DNA of 64,000 nt. Source: Bog-473 sp963717455 (lineage in GTDB: Bacteria; Actinomycetota; Acidimicrobiia; Acidimicrobiales; RAAP-2). The stretch is taken from assembly GCA_963717455.1 (NCBI GenBank), contig OY970336.1:3658001-3722000 (forward strand). Direction: 5' to 3'. Within the stretch, counting starts at the first letter, position 1; each line of letters starts with the position of its first letter. This document shows, piece after piece, positions 9,032-18,226 of this stretch. The translations under genes were made by a program, and so were the position numbers. The notes beneath the pieces were generated by a model, which was not told the DNA's origin, ran no database searches, and was given only the letters and a program-made list of their open reading frames with translations.

Positions 9032-9763
9032 ATGGAACGACCGGTCGTCTTGGTGCATGGGGCATGGCACGGCGCATGGGCATGGGAACGAGTGCTTCCT
9101 TTGCTCCGCTCGACTGGTGTTGAGTGCTTCGCTCTCGATCTGCCCGGACACGGGGAGAACCATGGTCCATTTGGCGACCTGCACTCCGATGTCGCGTGTG
9201 TGCGTGAGACGCTTGACGAGTTCAACGGTGACGTGGTGCTCGTAGGACACTCCTATGGCGGAGCCGTCATCACCGAGGCGGGACTCCATCCTGCGGTCGG
9301 GCACCTGGTCTACGTCGCCGCCTTCGCTCTTGACGACGGTGAGTCGTGTGTGAGTGCCGCCACCGCGGAGTTCGAGGCGGGCCAGATCTCTCACGACGGT
9401 CGGCCGAACTTGGGTGCCGGCTTCATCGTGAGTCCCGACGACATGATCACCCTCGATCCGGCGAACGCAGCCGAGTGCCTTTACAACGACTGCGACGCCG
9501 ATACCGTCGCTTGGGCGTTGACCCGCATCGGCCCTCAACCGCTCGTCACCCTTCAGGGAACGCCAAAGTTCGCCGCCTGGCGGACAAAGCCGTCCACCTA
9601 CGTCGTATGCGTCGACGACATGGCGGTCCACCCTGACCTTCAACGCATTATGGCTCGACGTTGCGGCTCCGTGATCGAGTGGCCGACCGATCACTCGCCG
9701 TTCCTGTGTCGCCCCGACCTCGTGGCGAGGCTGTTAGTAGATCTTGCCCAGAGTTCGGTTTGA
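9032..9763 (+). CDS. Alpha/beta hydrolase (esterase-like), 243 aa
   Basis: Intact hydrolase of the EstC/pyrethroid-hydrolase-like subgroup. It shows an N-terminal oxyanion strand (VVLVHGAWHGAWAWERVLPL), CFALDLPGHGEN, the nucleophile elbow VVLVGHSYGGAVITEA, the strand YVAAFALDDGES, and a C-terminal catalytic His in EWPTDHSPFLCRPD; an Asp in VVCVDDMAV may complete the triad. It is cytosolic, with no signal peptide. The ATG starts only 8 bases outside the right end of transposon copy 1, so its native promoter was probably displaced and expression may depend on the element. Confidence 0.88.
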   Translation: MERPVVLVHGAWHGAWAWERVLPLLRSTGVECFALDLPGHGENHGPFGDLHSDVACVRETLDEFNGDVVLVGHSYGGAVITEAGLHPAVGHLVYVAAFALDDGESCVSAATAEFEAGQISHDGRPNLGAGFIVSPDDMITLDPANAAECLYNDCDADTVAWALTRIGPQPLVTLQGTPKFAAWRTKPSTYVVCVDDMAVHPDLQRIMARRCGSVIEWPTDHSPFLCRPDLVARLLVDLAQSSV

Positions 9764-10344
9764 CTTTGAGCGGGTCTCCAGTCGCCCCTGCTTTCAGTGC
9801 TGGTGCACACGTCCGGACTCCGGACGTCTGGGTCGAACTGGTTGTGGACGTGAGCCGGTCTCGCCGCCATGACTGGTGGCGAACAACTGGCACGGCAAGT
9901 GCCTGGCTGATCCCCGATTGGGTCGCCGTTGCCTCGGACTACGAGGCAGTCCATCTCACTGCGAGCGGCTGCCTCTCAACAGCGGGACGAGCGTTGTCGG
10001 TTCTAGATGCCAGCACGGTTCTTGCCGGATGGGACCCGACCAAACCTTCTGGTTGACCGACATCTCACGGAATCTGGGGCGCGCACCGACTGGTGCATAT
10101 CAAGACGGGCATGGCGGGTTGAACGCCAGAGCGGCGACTCAGGATTCGGAGAGAATCAGTTTGCAAAGGTCGCCCACCGGTGGGCCGCGCACGGGCGCAG
10201 CGGTGTCCACCGTCCCGGCGAACTCGGCATCTCGTCCTAATGCGAGGAGCGGGTTCGCCCAAGAGCAACGCTCCGTGGCCCCGGTAAACGTTCTCAGTTG
10301 GCGGAGCCGCTCAGCTGCCATATTCTGGACGAACCCCGTTGTAA
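9764..10344. other. No convincing gene
   Basis: Frames in this stretch are short or of skewed composition and no motif is recognisable. Base composition is less GC-rich in third positions than in the neighbouring genes, suggesting decayed or imported DNA. Confidence 0.4.
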
Positions 10345-11065
10345 ATGGCGACCTGGATGCGAATGCGTCGGAATTGCACCGAAGACAAATCACGATCGCC
10401 AACGGCACGGACGCTTGAGCGGGCTCGACATGCTAAGGCAGGCGGGATCAATTGGCCTGCGGTGGCAACAATCACAGGGGCAATAATCGCGGCGACAGCC
10501 GTTATCGGCGCACTAGTGGCGTTCGGGGTCATCCACACAGGGGGAACTACTCCGACGACCACGAAGCACGCCGGCTGGCGGCTCCAACGAGCCCCCAGCC
10601 GGCGGCACCGGTTCGTCCGGCAGCGGCCCCGGATCACAACCCGGGACCGTTGTGCTGCCGGCGACGAATGTCTCCTTATTGGTGAACATGGACTACGCGC
10701 TTGATGGACAGCCGGTCACTCCGATGCCCAATGACTCGTGCTCGGCATGCATTCGGGTCGGTGACTACCCCGGAGAGGATCTTGCGCTTCAAGCAGACAA
10801 CGGCGTCAAATCCTGGACCGGGAGTTCCGAACCCACTTTTCCGCAATGCAAGAAATTGCTGGACACCGGACCTGAGAAGGCGGTGGGAATCGCCATCACG
10901 GGGCACGTGAACGCCCCAGGCGCCGTCACGCCCAATGGGTGGCTCTGTGCCCGCAGCAAGTCGGGCAACTACCTCGCGCTCAAGTTTCTGGGATACACGA
11001 GCGGTGGCGGTCCCTACCAGTTCGCTGTCACCGGCTGGGAGGGGACCACGGTCTCACCTGGGTAG
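10345..11065 (+). pseudogene. Membrane-anchored extracytoplasmic protein, frameshifted
   Basis: The first frame encodes a basic N-terminus and one membrane segment (WPAVATITGAIIAATAVIGALVAFGV), then a Thr-rich linker (GGTTPTTTK). The protein-like sequence then continues in the next frame: a Gly/Ser/Pro linker, VVLPATNVSLLVNMDYALDG, and a Cys-containing domain ending in YQFAVTGWEGTTVSPG at 11065. The frame change lies near 10560-10585 and would be repaired by one inserted or deleted base. I read this as one membrane-anchored secreted-domain protein of unknown function broken by a single-base indel, or by a sequencing error. Confidence 0.55.
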
Positions 11066-11197
11066 CCAAAGGGCGTCAAGAAGACTCCCAAGTGGTGTCG
11101 ACCCGGAGCTAGCCCGATAGAGCCGATCTGCCCACCCTCCCGGCGAACCGGGATACCCCATCCACGGCTCGATATCGCGACTATCTCGATATCACGA

Positions 11198-12334
11198 CTA
11201 TGCGTTCAACGTTGGTACACGCCAGGTGAGCACGGTTCCGCCGCGTTGGCTCCTCACCTCGAAACTCCCGTGGAGCTTCTCGGCCCGACAGCGCATGTTG
11301 TTGAGTCCCAGTCCGCCCTCTGAGCTTTCACCTGCTCCCAGCCCGCGCCCGTTGTCGGTGACCTGGAGCAGGCAATCGTCGCTCCCCACACTGAGCCGGA
11401 CGCTGGCCCGGGTGGCCTGAGCATGGCGACCAACGTTGGTGACCGCCTCTCGGACAGTGGCTAGAAGTTGCTCGGCAATCACCTCGGAGATGACCGAGTC
11501 CACCGGTCCGTAGAAGGAGCTGTGCACCTCGAAACCAGCGACGACGGTCAGTTCGCGCAAGAGCGAGATGATGCGAGCGCGGATGCCAAGTTCGCCGCCG
11601 GTCAGTCCCAGCTCGTAGATGGTCGAGCGGAGCTGGATAATCGCATCATCTATCGTCGCGGCGACCGCGCTCACTTGGTCCGCCACGTCGGTCGCGAGAG
11701 CGGCACCGGCAATCCCTTGGAGCGAGAGTCCCGCGCCGTACAGCGTCTGGATGACCGTGTCGTGCAGGTCGCGGGCGACCCGTTCTCTGTCGTCCGAGAT
11801 GGCGTGCTCTTGCACCAGCCGATGCAGCCGGGCGTTCTCGATGGCGATCCCCGCCGCGACGGCGAGGGACGTCACCAGAGCCTCGTCCTCACGAGTGAAC
11901 TCGTTCCATCCGATCTTGTTGGTCAGATAGAGGTTGCCGAATACCTCGTCGCGCACCTTGATCGGGACACCCAGGAACGACGTCATGGGGGGATGGCCAA
12001 CTGGGAACCCAAAACTGTCCTCGTGCTCAGAGAGCTGCGACAGGCGGAGCGGCTCGGGTTTGGCCACAAGGAGACCCAAGACCCCTTGCCCGGAGGGTCG
12101 CGCCCCGATCTCGTCCTCCTGGTCCGCTTCGAGACCGACCGTGATGAACTCGGCCAGGTGGGTACGGCTCTCGTCAAGGACTCCGAGGGCGCCGTAGCGG
12201 GCACCGGTCATAGCGCACGCTTCCTCGGTCACGTGGCGCAACAGCACCGGAAGTTCTACGTCTGCCTCGATGAGCAGCACGGCGTCGAGCATCCGCCTCA
12301 GTGCTGACGGGTCGTCCATTGCGCCACCTGACAT
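11198..12334 (-). CDS. GAF-domain sensor histidine kinase (DevS/NarL-type), 378 aa
   Basis: Two-component sensor kinase. An N-terminal GAF domain (about residues 15-165; ARYGALGVLDESRTHLAEFI, FLGVPIKVRDEVFGNLYLT) senses an unknown ligand. It is followed by a HisKA_3 dimerisation domain with the phospho-accepting His in RERVARDLHDTVIQ, and a HATPase_c domain (EAVTNVGRHAQAT, QVTDNGRGLG, GLGLNNMRCRAEKLHG). This matches the actinobacterial DevS/DosT class with a single GAF domain. The start has AAGGAGGG just upstream. No partner response regulator lies next to it, so it is an orphan kinase here. Confidence 0.9.
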   Translation of the reverse strand: MSGGAMDDPSALRRMLDAVLLIEADVELPVLLRHVTEEACAMTGARYGALGVLDESRTHLAEFITVGLEADQEDEIGARPSGQGVLGLLVAKPEPLRLSQLSEHEDSFGFPVGHPPMTSFLGVPIKVRDEVFGNLYLTNKIGWNEFTREDEALVTSLAVAAGIAIENARLHRLVQEHAISDDRERVARDLHDTVIQTLYGAGLSLQGIAGAALATDVADQVSAVAATIDDAIIQLRSTIYELGLTGGELGIRARIISLLRELTVVAGFEVHSSFYGPVDSVISEVIAEQLLATVREAVTNVGRHAQATRASVRLSVGSDDCLLQVTDNGRGLGAGESSEGGLGLNNMRCRAEKLHGSFEVRSQRGGTVLTWRVPTLNA

Positions 12335-12531
12335 AGGCCCTCCTTGATGACGTGTCGTCAGATGATCTCGGAGGTGGCCGGTGGCCGGTCAGGTCAAAGG
12401 TCTCTTCATCAGCAGCATACGGCGCATTGCGTTGCCGACCGTTGGAGACCCGTCTTCCCTGCTCACAATGCGGGAGAGCAGGACCTTTGGCACTACGCAG
12501 AGATCGCGAGTCCAGTCACTGTTGCACTCAC

Positions 12532-12780
12532 ATGGCGACCACGGACCTCTCACACCGCATCCAGGCCGCCTTGATCGAGGCGCTATCTGGTGCCGGATAC
12601 CGCCTGGTCACCCAGGTGGAGGTACGGCAGGGCTGGGGGGACATCTTCATCGTGACCGTCCATACAGCGCTCTCGCAGGCCGACGCGTCGCCTGGCCTCC
12701 AGCGGACGATCCAAGAGTTGGTTGCAACCGTTCTCGACGGTAGACGGCATTACGTCGAAATTCGATGGACGGGGTCCTGA
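12532..12780 (+). CDS. Hypothetical small protein, 82 aa
   Basis: Unrecognised protein beginning MATTDLSHRIQAALIEALSG. It has a compact mixed pattern (YRLVTQVEVRQGWGDIFIVTVHTALS) that resembles a small alpha-beta domain and ends HYVEIRWTGS. It is divergent from the histidine kinase, with about 200 bases between the starts. Longer in-frame extension upstream to 12352 is not protein-like. Function unknown. Confidence 0.5.
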   Translation: MATTDLSHRIQAALIEALSGAGYRLVTQVEVRQGWGDIFIVTVHTALSQADASPGLQRTIQELVATVLDGRRHYVEIRWTGS

Positions 12781-12879
12781 TCGACCGGGGGGATGCGTCG
12801 GTGGGGGTAACATGGGAAAAGAGCTGACCGGCCTCCTGGCAACGCGCCATCTGCAACCTTCGGCGGAAATGGCCTCGCT

Positions 12880-13044
12880 GTGTCACCCGAGTTCAGCATC
12901 ACCGCCCGTGAGCTTCCCGGCCTCCACATCGTGGCGCTGCATGGCGAGCTGGAAATCGTCTCTGCCGGTGGTCTGGCTAATGCATTGGTAGAGGTAGCTG
13001 GCTCTACCCTCGTCGTCGATCGTGGACCGGACTGGGATGAATAG
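12880..13044 (+). pseudogene. STAS-domain anti-sigma antagonist remnant, 54 aa
   Basis: From the GTG at 12880 the frame reads FSITARELPGLHIVALHGEL, then EIVSAGGLANALVEVAGSTLVVD. This matches the first half of STAS-domain anti-anti-sigma factors (SpoIIAA/RsbV type). After LVVD the sequence changes and stops within 8 codons, so the phosphorylatable serine region (usually IDSSGL) is missing. A normal domain is about 100 residues, so this is a truncated remnant. Confidence 0.55.
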
Positions 13045-13181
13045 ACGCCCGGAACATGACTCGTGTCCTCGCTGCGGCAGTGCAGAGATTGCGACGCACT
13101 TCGAGAGATCCAGCGCACCGGAAACTCCTCAATGGCAGGGCCGATGCTCAGCCTGCCAGTTCAAGTGGTCGGAATCCTGAC
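13037..13181 (+). pseudogene. Zinc-ribbon small protein remnant, frameshifted
   Basis: From ATG 13037 the frame encodes a first knuckle DSCPRCGSAEIATHF. After a run of four G near 13138-13141 the next frame encodes a second knuckle GRCSACQFKWSES followed by a stop at 13179-13181. Removing one G joins the two CxxC pairs into a typical 47-residue zinc-ribbon protein. It overlaps the end of the STAS remnant. Read by eye only. Confidence 0.35.
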
Positions 13182-13655
13182 CGTCCGGCCCCGAAGTGCC
13201 TGCTTGAGACTTCCTGCAGGCGCTGGGGCGTGTCCCTAGCGTTCAGAGGTCCATGCGGGGTAGCTCTCAAAGTGCTTGCCGCCGGCTGAGGTCGGTTGGC
13301 TTCCTATCGAAGAGCCTCCCACCTGGACTTCGCCACGAGCGGCTCAAAAAGAGGACCGAGCACCATCAGTCCGCAAGCAGGAGTGCCCCGTGGTGTCCCC
13401 ACCAAGGAAGCGGCAATCAGCCTGTTGGACAATCACGCTGGCTTGGCGTACGCGGGTAGCTGGTTCACGATTGAACGATGCCACCGAAACTGAAGGCGAC
13501 ATGGGCTGGGCGGAGGTAGCGACAAGGCTCGCTCGCGGCTCCGCCAATGCCTTCAGCCCTTCCCACTCCCGGCGGCCATGGGATTCCCCCCTGTTCAGTT
13601 CGGACGCCACGCCACATACTGGATTAGTTGGCGCCGCAGCACCACGGGGGCGACT
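13182..13655. other. No convincing gene before the acyl-CoA synthetase
   Basis: Short overlapping frames on both strands lack motifs. This is likely the promoter region of the synthetase plus decayed sequence. No strong ribosome site is seen at 13656. Confidence 0.35.
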
Positions 13656-15185
13656 ATGAGTTTTAATCTTTCGTGCATAATTCGAGAAGCTTCCAGGCAG
13701 TATCCGGAGAAGGCCGCGGCGCTGCATGCGAACGGCACTCTTACGTTCCGTGAGCTCGACGAGCTCTCCGACCGATTGGCGGCGGGACTCCAACATGCTG
13801 GTGTCGTACCCGGCAACAGCGTCGCGCTCCAGCTCCCAAATCTTCCCGAGTACCTCGTCGCCTATTTCGGCATCCTCAAGGCGGGTGCCGTGGTCGTTCC
13901 GATGAATGTCCTCTTGAAAGCCCCCGAAGTTGAGTTCTATCTGGCCAATTCAGGCGCCCAAGTATTCATCACCTTCGCGATGTTCGCCGAGGAGACCCTC
14001 AAGGGCGCTGAACAAGCCAACGTGAACAAGGTCTATGTCTTGGGAAGCACCGAGTTCACCGAGAACGTGATGCCTTTCTCTGAGCTCACAGACAGGCCAT
14101 CGGGTCCTGTATTCGAGCCTCGCTCACCAATGGACACCGCGGTCATCGTCTACACCTCGGGGACTACCGGGACCCCGAAGGGCGCGGAGTTGACACATTT
14201 CCAGCTCTACATGAACTCAGACATCCCGGGGCGGATCTTCGGGGTTGAAGAAAACGACATTGTCATCGTCGCTGTCCCGCTCTTCCACGTCTTTGGACTC
14301 TCGAGCATCCTGAACATCGTCGTGCGCTTCGGGGCAACCATGGTGCTCCTTCCCCGGTTCGACTCTACGGCTGTCCTCCAATCGATCACGAAGTACCGCG
14401 CCACCATCTTTGAGGGCGTTCCCACGATGTACGTCGATCTGCTGTCGCAGTCCGATTTCGATGATTACGACCTGTCTTCGTTGCGCGTCGCGATATCCGG
14501 TGGAGCCGCGATCCCCGCTGAAGTTCTGGAGGAATTCGAACGCCGGGTCGGCGTGGTGATCCTGGAGGGTTACGGACTCTCGGAGACAGCGTCGGCGGCC
14601 ACCTTCAATCAGAGCGCCGCCGAACGCAAGGCCTACAGCGTCGGCAAGCCGATCTGGGGCACCGAGGCGGCAATCTGGGACAAACACAACCAGCCACTGC
14701 CCTCTGGCAGTGACAACGTAGGTGAGATCGTCATCCGCGGCTACAACGTCATGAAGGGCTACCACGGCCGGCCCGACGCGGACGCGGACGCCTTCACCGG
14801 CGAGTGGTTCCACACAGGTGACCTCGGCTACGTCGATGACGAGGGGTTCTTCTTCATCGTGGACCGCAAGAACGAGCTGATCATTCGCGGTGGTTACAAC
14901 GTGTATCCACGTGAGATCGAAGAGGTTCTCTACACCCACCCGGCGATCTTCGAGGCGGCAGTGCTCGGCATGGCCGACCCGAGGTTGGGTGAGGAGGTGA
15001 TGGCCTTCGTCTCGTTGCGGAGCGGAGCCATAGCGAGTCCCTCAGAGATCATCGACTACGTCAAAAAGCGCGTCGCGGCCTACAAATACCCACGCCGGGT
15101 CGAGATCCGTGACATCCTTCCCAAGGGGTCGACGGGCAAGATCTTGAAGACAGAGCTCAAAGCCGACCTGGATGAGCCCGAGTGA
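13656..15185 (+). CDS. Long/medium-chain acyl-CoA synthetase (AMP-binding), 509 aa
   Basis: Activates a carboxylic acid, probably a fatty acid, to its CoA thioester through an acyl-adenylate. The ANL-superfamily signatures are complete: P-loop-like AMP motif YTSGTTGTPKGAELTH (about residue 167), VPLFHVFGL, GYGLSETASAATFN, the Asp in GEWFHTGDLGYVDDEGF, the hinge DRKNELIIRGGYNVYP and the catalytic Lys in LPKGSTGKILKTEL near the C-terminus. Length is typical. ATG 13656 fits the family start; the 26-codon extension upstream is non-homologous. Chain-length preference cannot be read from sequence. Confidence 0.92.
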   Translation: MSFNLSCIIREASRQYPEKAAALHANGTLTFRELDELSDRLAAGLQHAGVVPGNSVALQLPNLPEYLVAYFGILKAGAVVVPMNVLLKAPEVEFYLANSGAQVFITFAMFAEETLKGAEQANVNKVYVLGSTEFTENVMPFSELTDRPSGPVFEPRSPMDTAVIVYTSGTTGTPKGAELTHFQLYMNSDIPGRIFGVEENDIVIVAVPLFHVFGLSSILNIVVRFGATMVLLPRFDSTAVLQSITKYRATIFEGVPTMYVDLLSQSDFDDYDLSSLRVAISGGAAIPAEVLEEFERRVGVVILEGYGLSETASAATFNQSAAERKAYSVGKPIWGTEAAIWDKHNQPLPSGSDNVGEIVIRGYNVMKGYHGRPDADADAFTGEWFHTGDLGYVDDEGFFFIVDRKNELIIRGGYNVYPREIEEVLYTHPAIFEAAVLGMADPRLGEEVMAFVSLRSGAIASPSEIIDYVKKRVAAYKYPRRVEIRDILPKGSTGKILKTELKADLDEPE

Positions 15186-15329
15186 TCACTAGCAAGGCTG
15201 TGCTCTGTCCGCCCCGGTGGCAGGACTGGCGGCCCGATGCAATGCATCAGCGTCAGGAACGCCCAGTTCCGGCGATAGAACCTATCCCCCGAACATTTGC
15301 GTCTCGCGAGAGACATATGTGGCCGTAAA

Positions 15330-16895
15330 TCAGGCGGCCGCGAGATACCTGGTTGGATAGTCCTCGTCGTGGAGTGCGATGGCAGCGGTCATCACACGCA
15401 GTCCGTGCGGAGTGACCCGATATTGACGTGAGCGTGGCACCTTGGCCACCAGGGCGTGCCCTCGGAGCTTGACGATGAGCCGAGAGACGCGTTCACATCG
15501 TCGGTGCGCTTCATCGCGGTCGAACGCGGGACGCCGGTAGAGGCGTTTGGTGATGTCCGCGTTGCGAAAGCCGCTGATGGCATGTTCCCCCGCCATGGCG
15601 GCTCGGAAGAGCGCCAGGTCGGTCGGGGTGAGCGGGTTGAACCGGGCGTAGCTGCGTCCGGCTCTGGTTCGTGGCCGGCACAAGGCGTCCAATGCGGCGA
15701 CGCCTTCGCCTTGGAGTGGTGCCGCGGCCAGGGCGTCCAGGTAGCGGCGGTTGGCGGCGAGGCCGACCTCGTAGTTGCGCCAGAGGTCGCCGACGCCCTT
15801 TCTCATCTCACACCACCGCCGCTCGCGCCGGCCGTCTTCGGTCTCTTTGACCCGCAGACACCGGAACTCGCGCGGATTGTTGATGGTGGTCTCGACCCGG
15901 AGAACCGAGGCCTTGTCGTAGACCTTGACCCAGTTGCCGGCCATGCGGTGGCGCACCCGCCAACCCTGGGGTCGGCGCTTGGCGTCGGTCACCACCTGGG
16001 CGGCCAAGGAGGGGTGGAGCTTTCGGCCGAGAAAGCCGAGCACGTCCTCTGAGGACAAGTTGAGGGCGGCGTGGCGGACGAGGTCGGGCCAGACTGCGAG
16101 CAGCGCGGGGCGGTTCTTGAACATGACGTCGGTGGCGATCTCGGCCTGATCGAGCACCCAGTAGTAGCCGCCGTAGCCGGCGGCGTTGATGCGACCCATG
16201 AGCGGGTTGACCATCTTGGCCAAGGCGTTGAGCAGGCGGGGCCAGGCCCGGTGGGCGAAGTGTTCGCACAGGCGGGACGCGACGTCCAAGTCGTCGATGG
16301 CCACGAGCGAGTTCTCGTAGCGGACGTAGCCGACACCGGCCTTGTCGAGAGCCCGGGCCAGCCACTCGCGCCCGTTGATGTAGATCTGGACCTCGTAGGG
16401 GAGCCAGCCCTGGATGCGGATGTGCATGAAGCCGAACTCGGGGTCGATGAGGTAGAGGTAGTGGTGCAGGCAGGCCCGCTCACGCCGGAAGATCTCGAGG
16501 CGACCGGTGCTCTGGCGCTTTCGCACCTGAAAGCTCATGCAGGGCTCGACCGCCGAGATGAGGCACACGATGCCCTCGCGCACCCCGTCGCGTTCGGCGA
16601 TCGACTTCGCCAGGTCGTCTTTGTGCTGGGTGCGGCCCCGGGTCCGCACGTGGTCAAAGGAGATGACCGGACGCCCGGCCGAGGTGACCAGGGCCCGGCA
16701 GTGCTCGGCGATCTGGGCGGTGGTGGCCTTGGCGTAGGGCGTGAAGTCCTTGAGCGCCACCCCTTGGGACCACAGGTAGCAACGCGCGCCGTCCTGTTTG
16801 AACAAGGCGGTGAGATGACCTTTGAAGATCATCCGGTCGTACATGGCCAGAGAGCCGGTGATCCGCTTTTGGTGGAGCTCCTCGAACGCACCCAT
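15330..16895 (-). CDS. Unrecognised multi-domain protein, family A, 521 aa
   Basis: I do not recognise a named family. The start at 16895 follows a strong GGGGAGGT site. The middle carries YLYLIDPEFGFMHIRIQGW, VQIYINGREWLARALDKAG and WVKVYDKASVLRVETTINN. The C-terminal 120 residues look like a winged helix (RVSRLIVKLRGHALVAKVPR, YRVTPHGLRVMTAAIA). The protein at 20047-21663 shares the same blocks in the same order, so the two are distant homologues. The YDK...LRVE pattern faintly recalls rolling-circle or phage-type replication proteins, but that is only a hint. A GC-rich hairpin lies upstream at 17010-17028. The gene could be a mobile-element protein of an undescribed type. Confidence 0.7.
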   Translation of the reverse strand: MGAFEELHQKRITGSLAMYDRMIFKGHLTALFKQDGARCYLWSQGVALKDFTPYAKATTAQIAEHCRALVTSAGRPVISFDHVRTRGRTQHKDDLAKSIAERDGVREGIVCLISAVEPCMSFQVRKRQSTGRLEIFRRERACLHHYLYLIDPEFGFMHIRIQGWLPYEVQIYINGREWLARALDKAGVGYVRYENSLVAIDDLDVASRLCEHFAHRAWPRLLNALAKMVNPLMGRINAAGYGGYYWVLDQAEIATDVMFKNRPALLAVWPDLVRHAALNLSSEDVLGFLGRKLHPSLAAQVVTDAKRRPQGWRVRHRMAGNWVKVYDKASVLRVETTINNPREFRCLRVKETEDGRRERRWCEMRKGVGDLWRNYEVGLAANRRYLDALAAAPLQGEGVAALDALCRPRTRAGRSYARFNPLTPTDLALFRAAMAGEHAISGFRNADITKRLYRRPAFDRDEAHRRCERVSRLIVKLRGHALVAKVPRSRQYRVTPHGLRVMTAAIALHDEDYPTRYLAAA

Positions 16896-17229
16896 GGCGA
16901 CCTCCCCTTGAGAATCCGTGGCGTGATTTGGCGCATCAAGTCTGGACCCACCGCCGCGGTCCTGCTCGACGGGTCGGGGTGCGTCCGCGAACACCGGCGC
17001 ACGCGCACAGGGCCGGCTTTGCCGGCCCGGCACCGGCTGGTCGCGGTGACGGGTGGCGCCTGGCGCCCACGGGCCCAGACGAGGCGATGATCCTCAGCTG
17101 TCGTGACGCACGCGGGAGTTAGGTTGCGGCCGAGCGGAGCGCAGCGAGCGAGGCTGCGCTAAGTGATACCCAGCGTGGAACGTAGGCTGCGGATTGGCCA
17201 CGTCGAGACAAGCCGAGAGGGAGGTCGAC
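16896..17229. promoter_or_regulatory. Upstream region of family A gene with stem-loop
   Basis: A perfect 8-bp stem with a 3-base loop lies at 17010-17028 (GGGCCGGC, ttt, GCCGGCCC). Read toward the family A gene its core is CGGCAAAGCCGG. A related core, CGGCAGAGCCGG, lies just upstream of the family B gene at 20011-20022. No gene is seen in this gap. The right part is the promoter region of the SCO6745-family gene. Confidence 0.4.
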
Positions 17230-18096
17230 GTGGGAACGCAGGAGCAAGCGGCGCGCAGCGTGTGGCAGTACGGCGAGCCGATTCACGCGGTGCTCTTCTT
17301 CGCCCCAGAGACCCGGACAGAAACGGACAAGCTGGGTCTCAAGGGCGGCTGGATGAGCTACTTCGGCTGCCGTGCTGCACCTCTTGGCGCCGTGTCGGCG
17401 GCCGCGGTGACGTCGATCTTCTATGGATTCCACCCACAACGGGTCGAGCGGGCGATCCCTGACGTTTGGGACCGCGCTGAACCACGACGCCTCCTTGACG
17501 CCCGACTCTCGGCGATGGATGCGGCGCTTGGTCGGCTCTTGGGAAATGCGGTCGATGGACCCGACGTTCGGCGAGCGGCGTCGCTCGCCACGGCCGCTGT
17601 TCACACGGCTGACTTCTCGGGCCGACCTCTGGGAGCAGCGAACGCTGCTCTCCCCGATCCTGGGGCATCACATCTGCAGCTCTGGCAGTCCCTCGGTGCG
17701 ATACGTGAGCATAGCGGCGACGGCCATGTCACGTGCCTTGTCGCCAACCAGGTCGATCCGTGTGAGTCGCTGGTGATGCAAGCAGCAGTCGGCCGCTCCG
17801 AACGTGAAAGCCTTCGTATGAACCGCGGGTGGTCCGAAGGCGAGTGGCGAACGGCGGTCATGCACCTTCAAGATCGAGGATGGCTTGACGACCACGAGCG
17901 TCCCACTCCGTCGGGCACCATGGCCCGCGATGCAATCGAAGCCGCCACCGATCGATTGGCTGCGCCTCTCGTCGCCACCCTGGGTGACCGGGCAGTCGAA
18001 CTCGCAGAGGCCATGCGACCGCTCGCCGAACGGATCATGGCGGCTGGCGCAGTGCCGCAGCGGAACAACATGGGTTTGCCATGGCCACCCCGCTAG
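17230..18096 (+). CDS. SCO6745 family protein, 288 aa
   Basis: Actinobacterial SCO6745-type protein of unknown biochemical role. Family signs are the N-terminal GEPIHAVLFFAPE, KGGWMSYFGCRAAPLGAVSA, FYGFHPQRVERAIPDVWD, and the C-terminal winged-helix-like part RGWSEGEWRTAVMHLQDRGWL followed by TPSGTMARDAIEAATDRL. GTG 17230 is chosen because a GGGAGG site sits about 7 bases upstream; an in-frame ATG at 17194 lacks one. It lies between the two family A/B genes on the + strand and is followed after 130 bases by a P-loop kinase. Confidence 0.8.
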   Translation: MGTQEQAARSVWQYGEPIHAVLFFAPETRTETDKLGLKGGWMSYFGCRAAPLGAVSAAAVTSIFYGFHPQRVERAIPDVWDRAEPRRLLDARLSAMDAALGRLLGNAVDGPDVRRAASLATAAVHTADFSGRPLGAANAALPDPGASHLQLWQSLGAIREHSGDGHVTCLVANQVDPCESLVMQAAVGRSERESLRMNRGWSEGEWRTAVMHLQDRGWLDDHERPTPSGTMARDAIEAATDRLAAPLVATLGDRAVELAEAMRPLAERIMAAGAVPQRNNMGLPWPPR

Positions 18097-18226
18097 CCCG
18101 AACGGCCGGGTCGTCGGGAGGCGACGTCGCGGCCGCCTGACCGCACCCCAGTCCCCAGCGGTCAATCCGGCGAAGTGGGGCTGTTCTGTGACTCACTCAC
18201 CTACGGAGATCCGGCACGATGGGGAG

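Noticed and set aside
16071..17090. 339-aa open frame antisense to family A
   Set aside because: Shadow frame with GC-artefact composition; the sense frame has a strong ribosome site and homology.
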